NCBI RefSeq assembly: GCF_051020985.1
Contig: NC_135010.1
Coordinates: forward strand, 9,484,001 to 9,548,000
Length of the DNA: 64,000 bases
From: Nomia melanderi
Taxonomy: Eukaryota; Arthropoda; Insecta; Hymenoptera; Halictidae
Reading direction: 5' to 3'
Shown: piece after piece, positions 1 through 12,763 of the stretch
How the letters are laid out: each line of letters opens with the position of its first letter
Position numbering within the stretch: the first letter of the stretch is position 1
Translations under genes and position numbers: made by a program
The notes under the pieces: model-generated
The model's database searches: none
What the model was told of the DNA's origin: nothing
What the model saw: only the letters and a program-made list of their open reading frames with translations

Positions 1-3000
1 CGTGGTACACGCGAGACGGACGCGCGCGCTGCGCCGCGAGAAAAATGGCAGCGTTCGCGAATCGTTCCGCGATAATTGAAGGCTTCGACCAAGGGGGGCT
101 GTGCTCCGTGTGCACGTGTACACACGTTTACACACGGTTTCCCGTGCCCACGGAATTTTTCCCCGTCGGCTGGGGTAGCGTCGTTCGTTGCGTGCCGCCG
201 GTGATCGCCTACTTTAAATGCCGGTCGGTCTCGAAACCGATCCGAGAGCGTGTCCCTTCGAGAACGAGTGGATGTGTAACCGGAAACGAGTCCTTTCCTC
301 TCCGGACCTGGGAATAGGTCAAATTATACGCTTCGACAGGTCGTTTAAGGATCAACCTCGTTCCGCTGATGCGTGTGGACGGCTAGATTTTACTATCCAA
401 TCGGCGGACGTGATTGCTCGTTTCCTCGTGGCGCGGTGAATTCCGAGGTTGAAATTAACGGAGAACGAAGAAGATAAATACTTCAGAGCGAGCGGGTTCT
501 CTATCTCTTTTCCCGGTATCCTCTCCCGGTAGACAACGCTTTTGCCCGACGGTCGGCCATTTATAGGCCTCGCAGAAATTAGTGGATTACTCCGGGCTGT
601 GTTGGCTCGCCGATTGCGATCGGCCGTTTTTATTGAAAAAATTATTAAGTAAGCCTTTAGCCGTTAATCGTTCGTTTTGGGTTTTTTGCCGCTCGGATTA
701 TTATTCCACCTTTTTACTACTAATAAATGCGTGTTGCGGTACTTTAAATTAAATTAAATTCAAAATAAGAATGCGAGGCCGAACTCGGATTACGGCGGCG
801 TTTCGATGAGAATGAAATTCAGGTACCTTCGGGATACGAACGGTTAATAGTTACGAAGAACAACATTTAATTATTTCATTTTTCTATGATGCTCGATACG
901 CTCGCCTCGCAGACGGAAACGTTGCGATTCCTTCGAATTATAAACTCTGGATTAAGCCTCCGGAACGGAGGAATGTATCCGCGAGCGTATAACCGTCCGC
1001 CGCAACGGTCGTTCTTTATTGAAAAACAATGCGTCTGGGCGAGGCGGGAATAAAAAGTAACGCGTCCTTAATCTCCGTTTCTTCGCGACGCGGCGCGGGC
1101 AACACGAAAACCCCGAGCTCGCGCGCTAGTTTCATTTCGAGCCAGGAACTAATTACAATGAAACTCGATCGCGTATCTTCTCCGTTACATTGATTCGTTA
1201 CCGCCGTCGACACAAGACACCGCAACGAATGCCGCGCTGAATCCCGATCAATCTCTCTCGATTCTCCTCCCGAACGAAAAAAAAGGAGGACGAACGAAAG
1301 AAAGAGAGACGAAACGAGCGCACGGAAGGGCAAAAGAAAAAGGAAAATGGAATTACAAACGAGTCGCTTTCGCTGCTCGTTGCTCCCAGCGTTAATCCGA
1401 CACCCGAAGGGAAAAATTAAATCGAGAAAACGAGGGACGGATAAATAACCGTCGGCACATAAAGCGTAAAGTCCCGCCACGCCGTGCTGCGCCGCGGTGT
1501 GCGTCGACGAGAGAAGGAGAACAACTATCAACGGTTGGAGCAAGCGAAGAGGGACTGCCGGATCCGTAATGTCCGCGGCTGATCGTCTTCTCGTTAGGGC
1601 ATCAGCCAACGAGGGAGCGAGTGAGCGAGCCATCGGAAACGGTGGAAGAGAAAGCCCAGCAACAACAGAACAACGCCAACAACGCCGACAACATCAACAA
1701 CAACAACAACGACGACGACGACGTGCAAGCGCCGTAACGATAAGTGAAATTGTTCAGTTGTGTCAGAGAGAGGGAGCAAGATGAATCGTTCCGGAGGTGG
1801 AACGCGGTAATCTTCCGAGTTAATTGAGGGGCAGCGAGCGGAACGTTCGATTCGCGAGCGGCCAGTATTGGTTTCCGAAATGATATTAGAGAAGTCAAGG
1901 GTCGAACGCTCGTCCAATTATCCTGTAATCGACTTGCCCGCCCGTAGTCGGTTACGACAACCGCTATCCTCGCTGAATTTCGATTCGTATGCCGGCCCGC
2001 GGGACCGTGGCTGCTGCTGCTGCACGGCCCGGCCAGACGGACACCACCACCCGGCAGCCAGGCCATTCTTTTTCGGTGCGCGTTCCCTTCCGCGCGCCTC
2101 TCTCGTCCACGGTTGCCGCTGGAAAATTGTTACCCGCGTTGCGTGCGAGATAATTGGGGCCCCCTGCCCTCCGCCGGCCCCTCTCCGAGTCCCCCGGGCC
2201 CCGGCCAGTTCACGGGAACACGACGTCCCCGAGCCGGCCGTCACGAGTTCGACACACAAAGCTGCTAGACTTTGTTCGCGGTCCCCGGCAGGTAATTTTA
2301 TTCCTCGCCAAGGTGAATTGCCCTTACCCTGAAGGGACCAGCATGCTCTCGGCGGACTTTGTTCGTCCCTTTCGCTTTTCAATAATTAATAGAATAATGA
2401 CTGTACCGCGGATACCGGTGTCCCCGAACATAACGCCCGTTGTTCGCGCACTCGTAGATCTCGCGTACGACCTTCCGGGAATGTTCGATTGATTTTTGCG
2501 GAGAGAGAAAGACGCGGTCGGTCGTGCGAATGTTGGATAGACAGAGGAAATCCAAGAGGATAAATAGGTATGCGCTCGGCGGACGTAGCCCTCTATTTGC
2601 GCGTGGTAATGGAAGAACGCGAAGCGCGAGTCGGGCCGGGACAAGAGAGGGAAGCGGAGCCTCGATCGAGACATTCCGATCCGCATTTCCTTATTGCCGC
2701 TCGATCGACGAATGTATCCGTTGGTCATTATGATAATAATTTTCCGGTTGGACGGCCGCGCGTTTCCGCGCCGCGGGGACCTTTTTTCACCCTCCGGGAC
2801 GCGGCAGTCGGCGGGGTGTTTTGCGAATTAGTTTATTGGAAGCTAAATTAGTGCGCGCCGGCCTTGATTTCGCTGATTTTTCAACCCGCCCGCTGTTCGC
2901 ATGCGCGTTCCGTAGGATGCGGGGTTTTATTGCTGATTAATATGGGTATTAATAAAATATCAATAAACCTGCCTTGTAATATCGAGTTTAGTCCCGCTGG

Positions 3001-6000
3001 GATGGGCCTACATTGAATTTAATAAATACGAATGTTATTATTCTTGCGATGAGTATATATAATCCTTTTTCTACTAGGAAATTACTAACGGTCAGCCGGC
3101 TACACCGCGAGCCGGAGCGGAGGACAAAATTACAAGGCCGTGGATTAATAAGCTTAGCCCCTTTGTGACGCTCGAATGTACCTTTCGACGGGGCCGTTAG
3201 CGTCAATGGATTTCATCGGCAATTTCGAAACTGTTAATTAATATTTACAAGGAAATTGCCAAAGGAGCGAAGCTCGGTTCGGGGAAAACAGGATTCCTTC
3301 GCGAGACTGATCAGACGCTCGACCCTTCGCAACATGATTTACGGTTTCAGAGTTTCGTTAAGAATTCACCGGAAGGTAAAAAATTCTGTGCTCATTATCC
3401 ACCTTCGTTTTCGAGTTTGAATATTGATCGAGCGAAAAAAGGGGACGGCTCTATTTCAACTGGTAACGACTTAACGACGTTCGCGTTCGTCGAATACCGT
3501 TTGGGAGCCTTCATCGCGGGCCCGGAGCGATAAGGGGTTAACATGTTAACACGCGGTCAGCCTAATCGCGACGCTTCGCCTACAATAAAACACCAGTTGA
3601 TAATGCCGGTAATTGTACGTTCTGATCCGCTAATGTTACGAGCTCGTATTTTATTGTACTTGAGGGGGAGGGTCCTTCTTCTATCCCCGGCCCCCCGGGG
3701 GTGGGAGCGTGTCAGCGCGTGCGTTTTATGGGCGTGCTACGAAAAACATCGGAAATAGTCGCCCGGGACTGGGACCGCGAACCGTGTAATTATGTTGAAA
3801 GCACGGTTTATCGGCGCTGCGAAGGTCGAACGAGCTTTCAGAGCCGAAGCTGTACTTTCGAGATTGCTTCGTTACGTGTTCGCGATCTTGATCGGCCTTG
3901 CGCCCAGGCTGGTCGTCGAACCTCGCGTTAAAAGCCACTTAAGCCGGGTAAAAAATGGAACATTCCGGCTGACCTTGATAGGCTTGACGTCTCCCCGCCC
4001 TCGGATCCTACCGTTTCCATCTTCCTCCGTGAACAGCTCTTTGAAAATTTTCGATCTCCCTTCGCGCACGATCGCCGTGTTGCCACGCTCTGGTTTTTCA
4101 AACGGGGGAACTTTAAATCACTCGGACGATCAGTGATACATCGGGTTGAAAGCTTGATTGAACGTTTTTAACCGTATCTTTGACACAATCTCGAGTGTTC
4201 CTAATCGATTCGGATCAAACTTTCCATAATTGGCCTCCGCCTGTTAACGCGCGGCGACTAAGTTGACTCGTTCAATTAAATTGTAACGCGATATCCACCG
4301 CGACGCGAATGAAATTACAGTCGTGTTCATTTTGGTGCCGATAGCAGCGAAATCGCTTCGGGTTCTCCGCTTCGTTCCTCCTTCCTCGCCCCCACCGTTT
4401 CTTTCAGATTTGATCGATGTCTAATTGCGCAATTGCGGGAGCAATTTCCTTTAATTTTAGTTCAATGCGCCTTCCAGAGATATCGAAGCTCACCAATTAG
4501 TGTGTATAATGATACACATTATCTAAGCTGGGGTGTATCAGCCGGTAATTAATAAACTATAATCCCTGCCGAGATCTACTGCATCAAAGTTGTGAGCTTA
4601 GAGCAGCAATTATTTCTGCACCAGGCTAATGGTATAATAAAGATGTCCAGTTTCGTTTTTAACCGATCGACGTCCAGTCGTTCAATCGTCGAACCGATGG
4701 AGAGGTATCGCGAGAAGATCATCGATCGTCGCGAAGATGAGTCCCTATATACTCGTCGAAACTGCGCAATTGATCGCGTTTAAAACCGATTTCCTATCTA
4801 GACTTGTATACATCCATTGTCACGAACACGAATGCAATGATTATAAAGCAAAGAGACGAGCATAAAAATATGAGAATGCCATTAACTTAACTACTTGATC
4901 TTTCTTCCTTCGAGTCACTTAAGAAAATATTAATTATCCCTGAAGATCTTCTCGCTGATGATAGTGGCCTGCTTGCTGAACCAATTAGTCACAAGTATCT
5001 TCAGTCTAACACACTCGTTACCAACACAACGGACCCGTCCCATCCGACAAGGAAACCCAGCGTTCATTGTCAATGCTCCCAATCGGTCCCACGTTTTTCC
5101 ACTCAACTAATTTACCGCACCAATACACCTCGTTCGGCGCTCACCTAAAAAGGCACCAGCTACGCGGCCGGCCAGATAACTCGCCAACGAATGCATTAAA
5201 CGGGTCGGCACGTTAGTCGCACTCGGAGCTCTGGTTTCTTCGGCGGGCGCAACATTATCGGAATCCCAGCGCGATTGCACGCGCTCACGCCGCACCGCGG
5301 CGCGGCGCGGCGCTCCGTCCCGCCCGTAAATCATAATTATCATCGTGTACGCTTTTATTCGAATGGAAATTCATTAGGCTCGGTCGGTGCATTGTAAACA
5401 ACGCGGCGCGGACCGGTGGGAGGTGAGAGCGCCGCGTCGAACAGAAGAGGTGGAGGAGCCGAAAGAAAGGGAGTAACACGAAAGAATAAGGGAGGGAGGA
5501 AGAGCGAGGAAAAGAGGGAACACGGGGAACGGGGACGCGGGACAGAGAAGAACGTACACGCGGTTTCTCTATCGGGGTACCCTGGCGAGCGGCGAGGGGC
5601 TAGGCGGGGCGAGGATGGTAATTTACAAGGAGAGCTCGGGCCTCTCCGAGAGCGGGATCGTGAGTTCGAGGCACGGAAAGGTGAGTTCCTCGGCCGACGG
5701 GCGTGCGGTATCGATATTACCAATAATTGTCGGCCTGAAAGGTTATCTCAAGAAAGCGTGCATAGCAAACTCCCCACCGACGCGGCAGATAAGTTATGAA
5801 GGCCTCTCGCGTCCTTTCGCCCTCCCCTTTCGAGCACTCGCTGCCTCCTCCGACAACCCTCTCCTTCCCGAGCCCCTCTAGCTGTTCTTAACGCGTCGGA
5901 GGATCGGAAGGTACGCGCGTTCGCGTATGCACCTTCGACACTCCGGTATCTTCCTTGGCCCCGGAGGACGCTGCCCTAACTCTGACATTTTCCCCTCGGC

Positions 6001-6780
6001 CGGTGACTATCCCGCTGAATCTCGCCCTGCCTGTTGAAAGCGCGCCGGTTGTTAACACGCACCTGTTTACCTGTGTTTGAGAGAGTGTACGTGCATGTGT
6101 GTATTGCATGGACACGGTGTTCAGAGAAAAGTGGGACGCCGGGCGGGCAGAACGTCGCTGGCTGGGAAGCTTGCGTGGCCGCCTAATAACGATCATTATC
6201 GCTGGAACAGGGGAGCGATGTGTTCGTAGCCACTCTCTGAAAAGACGGTCAGCCGATCTTTCCAGTTGCTGGCTCTCTCTTTTTCTATGCCTCTCCTCTT
6301 CCTCGTTTTTTCTCGGTGTTCCGTCGACGCGGCTTCGTTTTCGCGTGTTCCCCGCTCGCCCGCTGGCCTTTCGGAACCGCGATCCGCTCGCGTTCCCCAC
6401 CCCTCCTGACGCGCCGCGGCGCGGGACACGCCGGCCACGGTGTCACGCCGCTGAAACGGCCGATGAACACTGATAGGAACCGAGCGGGACATGTGGGACA
6501 TTCCTCGTTCCGCGACTGCGTACGATCCTGAACGGATCGGTTCGATTGACCGGCGATTCGGGTGTTGCTGCCTCGGAGGATGAACGGGTTTCGTGCTTTG
6601 GCAGGGAGACGTGGGGAATGTTTGTGGAAAGTATGCGGAGGCGTGACACGGGGAAAGGAATAATGGGCTGGAAGAACGAACGTAGTTGATCGGTGATCGA
6701 TTTTTCGGCTTTTTTCCGTTCCTTTTTCGATTCGTTGCATTGTAGGCTTCGTTGTGCCCGTTTCACGCTGTTGGCTTGTA
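1..6780. other. GC-rich noncoding DNA, no gene seen
   Basis: The open frames here are arginine/serine-rich, overlap on both strands and show no domain or splice structure. The interval holds an AAC/GAC repeat (1657-1723), a GC-rich block at 2040-2240, a gttaacatgttaac palindrome at 3537-3550, and a purine-rich stretch at 5415-5545. AT-rich patches occur at 620-780 and 4440-4980. I recognise no exon or RNA gene. Confidence 0.6.
1657..1723. repeat. (AAC)n/(GAC)n trinucleotide repeat
   Basis: Imperfect AAC units with GCC interruptions pass into four GAC units. In a plus frame it would give a glutamine/arginine-rich peptide, but no surrounding coding evidence exists. Confidence 0.85.
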
Positions 6781-9700
6781 TTCGGGGCTATTGCTATCTT
6801 CAGATATCGAATTCCAATGAATTTCTCTTTAAATATTCACATGACTCACGAGAAAGTCTTTAAAGAGTCTCGAAATGATGCACACAAATCTGTTCTTCCA
6901 AATTTTTAACCAGCTCTTGATATTTGTGTATCATACTGAAGACTGCGGTGTAAAACGAATTACACTGGAAGGAACATTAAGTGATTCCTTTCGAAATGGG
7001 ACGGAAAGGATATGAGTCAGCGGGTGCAACGACAGCCGCGTAATGGTCGCAATTTGATCCCCGGCGCTCAAGCATCTTCGGTGCTCGTAGAATGCGATCT
7101 AAGCGGGTGGAATCGCGTTTTGGAATTCGAGCGTCATCGCGGCCATTAAACTCGTCGTTAGGTAATGATAAGCTGTGGCGTGCCGGGTCGTTGTCGGTGA
7201 AAGGAAACGCGAGGAGCATCCTTCGGTGGCCGCCAGCGCGCGGTATCCTCGCGCGTCCTTCACCTGCGACCCCGTGCGAGCCTAACATCCTGCCTAGTTC
7301 CAGGAAACCGGCGTGCGAGCGCCCGACTTCGCCGTGCTCCTGATATATTACGACCGGCGCAGAAATTGAATTCCGCGCGCTCCGCGTGATCCGAATGACT
7401 ATCAGGGAACCCCCGACAGTGACTAAACTCCGAACAAAATTATCCGGTGGCTGGTAATCGCCGATTAGTCGTTCCACCCCCGTCGTGCTCCGGAAACAGA
7501 CGTTCAACTTGTCGGACGGCGCTTGGAAACTGGGACACGCGTTATTCGTGAAACGAGATAGGCTTCTCTAATAGACTATGCACTGTGATCAATATCATTT
7601 TGTAACTAAACAATAGGAATCTATTCCATTTTACTAGAGTCAAATATCATTTTATTCGTTCTTTCCGATTCACCGAAATCGTCCGAGGAATCCCATCCGT
7701 TTAAGTCTCTGCGACTTCGGCTATGAAAATTCTCATGCTTCACTTACAAATATCGATGTTCCTAGCTTTGTCGGAGACTTCTATTAAAGGAAACTCGATT
7801 TTTCGTTATAAATGAGGTCCCTCTTTCCACAAAGTTCAGAAATTTCGTGCGACAGGATTGTCCTCCGAGCAGATTGGGTCTCGCATCCACCGGTGAATCA
7901 ATGCTCGGAGGCCACGCGAGGGATCAGCGCCGGTTAATGATTAATATTGATCGATCAAGAGCGAAATAGAAAATTGATTTCTCATTCGGCCGGCGTGTCC
8001 GTGTACAGAGAGATAAATGGTTTCCGCGCGAACGGGTACCTACCCGTGCCCGACCGCGTAAACTCTCTCGCGAGGAGAGAGACAGGGCGGAGGGGGAGGA
8101 GGGGAGAGAGAGGGATTCAGCTTCATTTGCAAGTCACTGGCGGGGCCCCAGTGTTCTCGCGGACAATGCGTCGTCCCCGTGCTCGAAAGCGATGACAAGC
8201 GTCGTTCATGAATCTTCGGCCGGGTTGCTCGGCGACAGGTTACTCGCGGCGACCGTGGGGAAAGTACAGAAAGGTTAAAGGATTAACAGTAATTCACAAT
8301 CAGGATGCTGATAGTCAATAGCCGTGCACGCGTCCGTCTATCACGGGGACGTTAATGTCCGCTGGAATATAAATAGATAGGCAGCGCGTGGTCGATGTAT
8401 TAATTATCGTCCGCAGCGATTACCGTCGGGCTCGGGACTTGCATGAAAGCTATTGAAACGCTACGATCGTTTTTAGGACGCCACGGCTCGCGGACATTAC
8501 TCTTAAGCTTGTTTCGTGACGAGCAATCCTCTTTCGTGTCCAGTTTGTTCCAGGGTTAACGTTTCTATACTTCGCAACCTCAATTATTTCTGCGAGGATA
8601 TTCAGGTACAGCGTTACATTTATTTCGAAGCGTACGTGAATAGGTTACTTCGAATTTTCCATTATAAATGATATTCCTTTTCTATCGCGCACTCTAAGGA
8701 ACCGCATCAAAAGTACTGTCGATCAAAGACCTCTTGTCGGTCTAGGAGGAATTCAACAATGATTGGCTTTGACCTTCCTCCAACCCGATACGATTGACTT
8801 TTAGACAAATTAATGATACAAACTATATAATTTCATTACCTTCCCACACACTGCTTACAGTTAGGTAACCTAAATCTCCTCCAATGACTTGTAGATATCT
8901 AATTTTCCCAGCAAATCTCTTACAGTCCATCTTCGACACAAGAAATCTACACCTCACGCATTTCCAAGATCAATTTTCACCGGCGATCGATCGCAATCCG
9001 TAAGTGCGATGCTCCAGTAGCGCGGCACCGAACGGGTCGCGGTTTCACATAAAATCTAACGGTAAGCGGGAAGGAGACTCGGGTTAGCATTGTGAGGCCG
9101 AGCAAAAACGCGGAGCGTCGCGCGTATTAAGTCCTCTAAAGAAGCGGATCTAGTCACGCGGGATCGGCTCGTACCCCTCGGCGGAGAAGAAGAAGAAGAC
9201 GCGCGGCTTAACACGGCCGCGCCGCTCGTTCAATGCGCACGTACGCGCGACCGATCTCCCGGCGTGAAATATCGGAGCTTGCCCGGTAAATGTTTATTTG
9301 TTGCTCGTAACGATATCGTGGTGCTCCTTATTATTCGCGAGTGCAGTCGTGCTCCGGCGAGTTGGCCGACTACCAACTACCTAAAAAGTCGGATACCAGA
9401 GGGACTATTCTGGAGATGTACGTTTATAAGTGCGATACTTACGTTTTCACCAAATGAAACGTAAAAGGATAATTACGCGCCACCGTTTAAATTAACTCCA
9501 ACTTCGTTTTCCATCGTCGCACATTCTCCGTCGCATTCAGCTCGTTCTTTGTCACTGCCACGCGAGCAATTACGATTCACTGTTCAAGCCCGAGGAGGCC
9601 GAAACCTCGCGAATGGAAGAATCCTCCCGCCTCCCCGACTTCTCAGCTCGTTGGTAGCCGGCCAACTCGTCCAGGCACCACTATACGCGTATACAAATTG

Positions 9701-12323
9701 TCTCCCCGTGGCCTGCCAGCTTATTTCGACGGAGCGGAACGCGTCGTACGTATCCCGCGGGTAAACGATATCCGCGTTGTCCCACCTTTTTCGAATGCCA
9801 TAAACAAGAATTCACTCGATAATGTATTTGAAAGCTCGTACGTTTATTTCAAGCGGCAACGATCCCCTTTTTTCGCGGCTGGCCGGAGTGGAGGGGGTGG
9901 GCGAGAGAAGCGTTCCCCGTGGAACGCGCGAACGAGGACGAAGGAACACGGCCGTGGAGAGAAAAAGCCAGAGGATCTCGGCCCGAAGGGGGGGAAAGAG
10001 GGGGTGAAAGGTGGGCAGAGGTGGTAACTTCTTCTCGGATTGTATAACCGCGAAGGAAAAAATGTATGCGCAAATATATTTGGACGGTCGTGGGCTCGCC
10101 TTTATACGCTGCTGCCTCGCCTGCCACGCTGGATATGAATTTTCGTTGCAGCATCGTTCTCGCCGCGTGTATTCCCACCGTGCCGAGCGACCATATTCTC
10201 CCCCGAGTTCGCGCGCGCAGTGGTGCTCACCTGGAGCGGCCCGAGCTCGCCATCGCGCCGCGTCGCGTCGCGTCGCCGCCCGCCAAGCTCGTTTCACGGA
10301 AAGGCCGTTGCAGCTGTTCGACGCGAGGTGAGCGTCAAGTCGCTTTCTCACCTTATCGCGGTGAAATCCAGGAAGGAGACAGGTTGTTGGATTTGTTTGC
10401 GCGTCGCGTTGTTAGCCTCCCCCTGGGGCTCCCTCGCCGCGGTCACGCGCGAGAGGTCGAGGGCGAGGGATATCGCGTTGAATTACTGCACGGAATTTTT
10501 CTCCCTCGCCGGTTCGCTTAAGTGTATTCTCGGATAACGCCTCGCCGATTGATTTAGTCGGTTCCAATACGCGCCGTTCTGGCTTTCCGTCGGGCCATCG
10601 CTTCCGCGTCGCTGTTAATCGTTGATTATGGGTTGGGGGGGTGAGGTGGAAAATGCTTTCCGTCGGAGTGGTCGCCGGCGATCGAGGATCGCGGGCTTGG
10701 CTCGACTATCCTCGGTAAGTGGGAATCTCTGCTCCGCGGGATACGTAACGCCGAGAGTCACCGGACGGCCGGACCTTGATTTTCAGGTTCGAGGTAGGAT
10801 CGCTCGGTGCCCGCGCGACGCGCGGATCGTTGACACTCGCATAATACGCGTTTCGTTTGCGTAATTAACTGGCTGATGGATCGTTACACGCGGCCGGGAA
10901 CGGAAGGTCGTTCGTAATATGACCACTCGTCGCTTTACGATTGTTCGGAAGCGATCCGGGATTGAGATAGGATTCGTTAGAGCCGCGATCACGATGCTTC
11001 CCTCCGTTCGGCCGGTCGTTTCTTCGGACGGTTTCGATCGTGTTCAACTGCGGACGAGATTACGGGAGTTTAAGGTACGATCCGGTTGGGCTATTTTCAG
11101 GCATCTTCGTTTGGGTACGGCTACTTCGAATCTTGATGAGATGGATAGATTTCGAGGTTTCCGCGTTGGGAGATGTTTATTTTCGATCGTTCGATCTAGC
11201 TCGATGCGACGAGCTTAGAATTGACCACTTCTTGACCTAGTTGCTTTAAGACTCAATTCGAACGCTTTCCGATGGGCTTCAGCTAGATCAAATCGTGTTT
11301 AGAACCGTTCCAACTTACTGAAAATTTCAGGTTCGATCCGGTAGCTTTCTAGCGCATCAGTTAAAATTTAGAGATCACTCGATGACTAAGCTTCGGAATG
11401 TCTATTGAATTTCCATGTTTTCATCTTGTTTTCAATACCAATTCACCGTTCGTCGACACAGTTGTAATCAATCAAAAGCTGTGAACGAAACACACAGCGA
11501 AGTTAACCCTTCCCCTTGTCCCGTCTCGCCAGACGTCAAGTCATCTCTGCGGCGTATGTACACGTAATTCCCCGAGCTCTCGCGTACCTTCGTCGACGAG
11601 TTAATTTCCACGGGGCCGTGACGGCTTATCGTCATCGTTTTGACTCACCCGCGCCGACTGCTCCTCTATCCGCGCGAGGGACCGAAAGAATCGCGCGAAC
11701 TCGTAAACAGGTAGTTTCGCATTACACGGTGAATGGTAACAACAAGCGGAAGAAGTTTTTCCCAGCCAGCCAGCCGCGCAGAGGCCGGGCGGGCAGCGAA
11801 GCACGCATCGCGCGAGGAATGATTTACGATTAAGAAGGAGGCAGGCCGCGTAGGTTTCGTGTGCGTCGGATAATTAATCGAAATCTGGTTCCCCGGTGAA
11901 TTCCAGCCGCGCGACCAAGAACCTCTCGATAACTCGGCGTAACCGTGTAATCGTTCCTCGAGGCGGCGTTGACGAAATCGTCGCCGTGCCGGTGTTCAGC
12001 TCGCTCGTGCGCCGTTCTACCCGCTCGTGATCCTTTCCCATCGGGACATCGATTATCCCTGATGATCGGCGGTCACGGGGGATCGACCGAGGGGCACACG
12101 ATCCTGAATAATTCAGCCCTTCGTTTGGTGAGAAAGCATCCGCCGGACCAGCCTGGCGCGGCCTGTAAGGGACCAACGCGGGTGACTTGGCCTATCGGCT
12201 ATTGTGGTCCTCGGTTAACCCTCGACGCGTTCAGTGCCACGGGAATATTAAGCGTTATATATATAATATTATCACAGGAATGTACAGTTCGTCGTGTCGA
12301 ACATAAGATATTCGAAGTAATTA
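6781..12323. other. Noncoding DNA with three AT-rich patches, no gene seen
   Basis: AT-rich patches at 6781-6970, 7560-7830 and 8540-8960 alternate with GC-rich DNA. I could not find matching inverted ends for the patches. Open frames at 9812-10537 on both strands are mutually overlapping, arginine-rich translations of CpG-dense sequence. A short ttatatatataa palindrome lies near 12260. No RNA gene recognised. Confidence 0.55.
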
Positions 12324-12763
12324 TTAACCCTTTGCACTAGAGGCGCCTCTCAGTCGCAGATTTCACGGAAAAATTGTGAAGTTTCATATTTAATATTATA
12401 TTTTGTATAATACAGTATGTGAAATATTGAAAGAAATAGTGTTCTTTCTTAATATACGATTTCTGGTCAAGTCAATTTTAGAAAATGTCATCCGCGTCTC
12501 ATTAGAGAGTATTTTCAGTGAAGAACTTTTGTAGTGCAAAGGATCAACGATTCGGTATTACAGTTCTTACTGTTACCTAGTTACATTGTCAATTGTTTGT
12601 ATTCGACATGAACCACTCTATTGTCTCCAAGCAATTCAGTTTAACATAATAACATTTATAATGACATTTAATTTTAAACAATAGATTATTTTCTTTCAAT
12701 GTAACATTTAAAAAGTCACTGCTCATTTACAATATAAAAGCGTATCGAGTTGCTAAGGGTTAA
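12324..12763. mobile_element. 440-bp AT-rich TTAA-bounded element, possibly composite
   Basis: The left edge TTAACCCTTTGCACTAGA (from 12324) and the inverted right edge TTAACCCTTAGCAACTCGA (to 12763) agree except for a few changes and one gap. A further inverted copy of the left end, TAGTGCAAAGG (12532-12542), is an exact complement of 12329-12339 and splits the island into halves of about 220 bp. The interior is strongly AT-rich against GC-rich flanks. The left half matches the copy near 52460. Confidence 0.6.

Noticed and set aside
3537..3550. Perfect palindrome GTTAACATGTTAAC, considered as two abutting TTAA-element ends.
   Set aside because: No AT-rich island or matching partner end on either side. 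Fourteen bases can occur by chance in a window this size.
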